Source of the DNA: Anaerolineaceae bacterium
GTDB lineage: Bacteria > Chloroflexota > Anaerolineae > Anaerolineales > Villigracilaceae
Direction of reading: 5' to 3'
Length of the DNA stretch: 47,323 nt
Assembly (NCBI GenBank): GCA_003598975.1
Contig: QZIJ01000067.1
Span: 1-47,323, forward strand
Shown here one piece after another: positions 46,624-47,323 of this stretch. How positions within the stretch are numbered: the stretch's first letter is position 1; each line of letters starts with the position of its first letter. The position numbers and the translations under genes were made by a program. The notes under the pieces were generated by a model. That model was not told the origin of the DNA and made no database searches. It saw nothing but the letters and a program-made list of their open reading frames with translations.

Positions 46624-46629
46624 ATTATA
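46624..46629 (-). promoter_or_regulatory. -10 hexamer of a likely leaderless ROK kinase transcript
   Basis: On the minus strand TATAAT, seven bases (ACTCAGC), then ATG. No Shine-Dalgarno sequence is seen. Confidence 0.6.
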
Positions 46630-46714
46630 ACCGAGGGATGCGATTGATAAAAATGTCACAGACGGAGCAACTTGCAATTTGTGTGGTAAAAATGGCGAAA
46701 ACCACTCATCAGGC

Positions 46715-46743
46715 TTGACGTGTACCTTTAATGCTGATAAACT
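46715..46743 (+). promoter_or_regulatory. Upstream promoter P1 of tRNA-tuf cluster
   Basis: TTGACG (46715-46720), 17-bp spacer, TAAACT (46738-46743). It precedes a terminator-like hairpin and a second promoter. Confidence 0.5.
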
Positions 46744-46753
46744 TCCGCCTTGT

Positions 46754-46780
46754 CTGCTCCGGACTCCCTGGAGCAGTTTT
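46754..46780 (+). terminator. Attenuator-like hairpin between P1 and P2
   Basis: CTGCTCC (46754-46760) and GGAGCAG (46770-46776) form a 7-bp stem followed by TTTT. No gene ends upstream on this strand, so it would act on transcripts from P1. Confidence 0.6.
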
Positions 46781-46792
46781 AATGTCGAAGCC

Positions 46793-46821
46793 TTGCGACC
46801 CCCAAAGGGCTTTGGTATAAT
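46793..46821 (+). promoter_or_regulatory. Promoter P2 of tRNA-tuf cluster
   Basis: TTGCGA (46793-46798), 17-bp spacer, TATAAT (46816-46821). The start would fall about 17 bp before tRNA-Thr. Confidence 0.75.
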
Positions 46822-46844
46822 CTTCCTGCTTAAAAACCTGACAG

Positions 46845-46920
46845 GCCGACGTAGCTCAATCGGCAGAGCACCCGCCTTGTAAGCGGGCGGTTACGAGTTC
46901 GATTCTCGTCGTCGGCTCCA
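46845..46920 (+). tRNA. tRNA-Thr (TGT)
   Basis: Full cloverleaf: acceptor GCCGACG/CGTCGGC, D arm GCTC/GAGC, anticodon stem CCCGC/GCGGG with TGT, T arm with GAGTTCGATTC, discriminator T and encoded CCA. It is first of the cluster before tuf. Confidence 0.96.
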
Positions 46921-46932
46921 CAATTGAATAGT

Positions 46933-47009
46933 CGGTTGGTCTCTTAGTCAGTTGGCCTTGTTCCAACAGGACCAAGTGACTAGTAGACGAAAGACTACTA
47001 GACTAACCG
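46933..47009 (+). other. Structured spacer between tRNA-Thr and tRNA-Tyr
   Basis: CGGTTGGTCT (46933-46942) pairs 9/10 with AGACTAACCG (47000-47009), which ends at the first base of tRNA-Tyr. Inside, AGTCAGTTGG... (46946-46962) folds on ...CCAAGTGACT (46965-46981) as a long imperfect hairpin, and CTAGTAG/CTACTAG (46980-47001) as a second one. It looks like an RNA processing structure. Confidence 0.6.
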
Positions 47010-47091
47010 GGCGGTTACCCAAGTGGCCAAAGGGGACTGACTGTAAATCAGTTGGCAGCAGCCTTCGGAGGTTCGAATCCTTCACCGCCCA
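47009..47091 (+). tRNA. tRNA-Tyr (GTA)
   Basis: Class II tRNA with acceptor GGGCGGT/(A)CCGCCC, anticodon stem ACTGA/TCAGT with GTA, and a long variable arm (GCAGC..GCC). T arm contains GGTTCGAATCC. Discriminator A; CCA not encoded. Confidence 0.95.
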
Positions 47092-47093
47092 CT

Positions 47094-47109
47094 CCCGGCA
47101 CGTGCCGGG
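47094..47109. repeat. 16-bp palindrome between tRNA-Tyr and tRNA-Thr
   Basis: CCCGGCAC followed by its complement GTGCCGGG forms a perfect palindrome in the 29-bp spacer, probably a processing hairpin. Confidence 0.7.
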
Positions 47110-47120
47110 CAGCACGTCAA

Positions 47121-47193
47121 GCCCACGTAGCTCAGTCGGCAGAGCACGTTCTTGGTAAGAACGGGGTCATGGGTTCAAATCCCATCGTGGGCT
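47121..47193 (+). tRNA. tRNA-Thr (GGT)
   Basis: Cloverleaf with acceptor GCCCACG/CGTGGGC, D arm GCTC/GAGC, anticodon stem CGTTC/GAACG with GGT, T arm GGGTTCAAATC. Discriminator T; CCA not encoded. It is 47 bp upstream of tuf. Confidence 0.95.
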
Positions 47194-47240
47194 CAGTTGC
47201 TGTAATTTGACATCCTAGGATAATCAAAAGGAGATTCGTC

Positions 47241-47323
47241 ATGGCGAAGCAGAAATTTGAGCGGAACAAACCGCACCTGAACGTTGGGACGATGGGACAC
47301 ATCGACCACGGGAAGACGACGCT
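47241..47323 (+). CDS. tuf: Elongation factor Tu, N-terminal part (cut by window end)
   Basis: The first 27 codons are present and encode [19 protein letters not shown], then HIDHGKTTL, the EF-Tu P-loop. AAAGGAG lies 7 nt before the ATG. EF-Tu carries aminoacyl-tRNA to the ribosome. The gene runs off the window. It follows tRNA-Thr, tRNA-Tyr and tRNA-Thr, as tufB does in E. coli, so it is probably the last part of a tRNA-tuf transcript. Confidence 0.97.
   Translation, partial: MAKQKFERNKPHLNVGTMGHIDHGKTT

Noticed and set aside
46679-46882. Short plus-strand frame before and into tRNA-Thr
   Set aside because: It runs through both promoters and into the tRNA; the ending GRRSSIGRAPAL is a typical tRNA-derived false protein.

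Overview
The window is about 47 kb of fairly GC-rich bacterial chromosome, densely packed on both strands. I think it comes from Chloroflexota, probably class Anaerolineae. That is an inference from gene content: the pyruvate dehydrogenase E1 alpha/E1 beta/E2 operon, multi-GAF SpoIIE phosphatase, glutaredoxin-DUF2085 fusion, Tat-type L,D-transpeptidase, lipoproteins with Pro/Thr-rich linkers, and many dispersed intergenic hairpins. No 16S rRNA or taxonomic marker was checked.

Layout. 0-7.7 kb is minus strand: pgeF-yggS-yggT-yggU, then upstream glutaredoxin-DUF2085, ccdA and L,D-transpeptidase, then esterase, small membrane protein, CPBP protease-like protein and patatin. 7.8-11.6 kb has a membrane glycosyltransferase, initiator tRNA, a 3-hydroxyisobutyrate dehydrogenase relative and a nitrilase. 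11.6-15.3 kb (minus) has an unknown protein, smpB, a membrane protein, a YbaK-type protein, a HEAT-repeat protein and a 56-residue membrane protein. 15.6-18.9 kb (plus) is the pyruvate dehydrogenase operon. 19-22.3 kb (minus) is a TetR / CPBP / thrombospondin-repeat lipoprotein cassette, flanked by the E2 gene and a truncated second copy of the E2 3' end. 22.5-29.3 kb carries a beta-helix lipoprotein, two tandem metallo-beta-lactamase-fold hydrolases, hemW, an alkaline-phosphatase-superfamily protein, a methyltransferase and a thioredoxin. 29.5-36.9 kb has an EF-G-like GTPase, an unknown protein and a STAS / anti-sigma kinase / GAF-SpoIIE partner-switching module. 37-43.8 kb holds ridA and an exopolysaccharide cluster. 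44-46.6 kb has a class III aminotransferase and a ROK kinase. The window ends with tRNA-Thr, tRNA-Tyr, tRNA-Thr and the start of tuf.

Main observations. (1) The thioredoxin at 28843-29325 is interrupted by an in-frame TGA exactly where the first active-site cysteine should be (U-I-T-C), with a small GU-loop hairpin at SECIS distance, so it is a candidate selenoprotein. (2) Six genes have a -10 hexamer ending only 6-7 nt before the start codon, which points to leaderless transcripts. (3) Heptanucleotide tandem arrays with several different units sit inside or at the ends of five genes; hemW carries five. (4) The E2 remnant at 22399-22476 differs from the intact gene almost only by synonymous changes. 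(5) Several families of inverted-repeat elements occupy the intergenic gaps.

No CRISPR array, transposase, integrase or rRNA gene was seen. No stretch over 300 bases lacks a gene.
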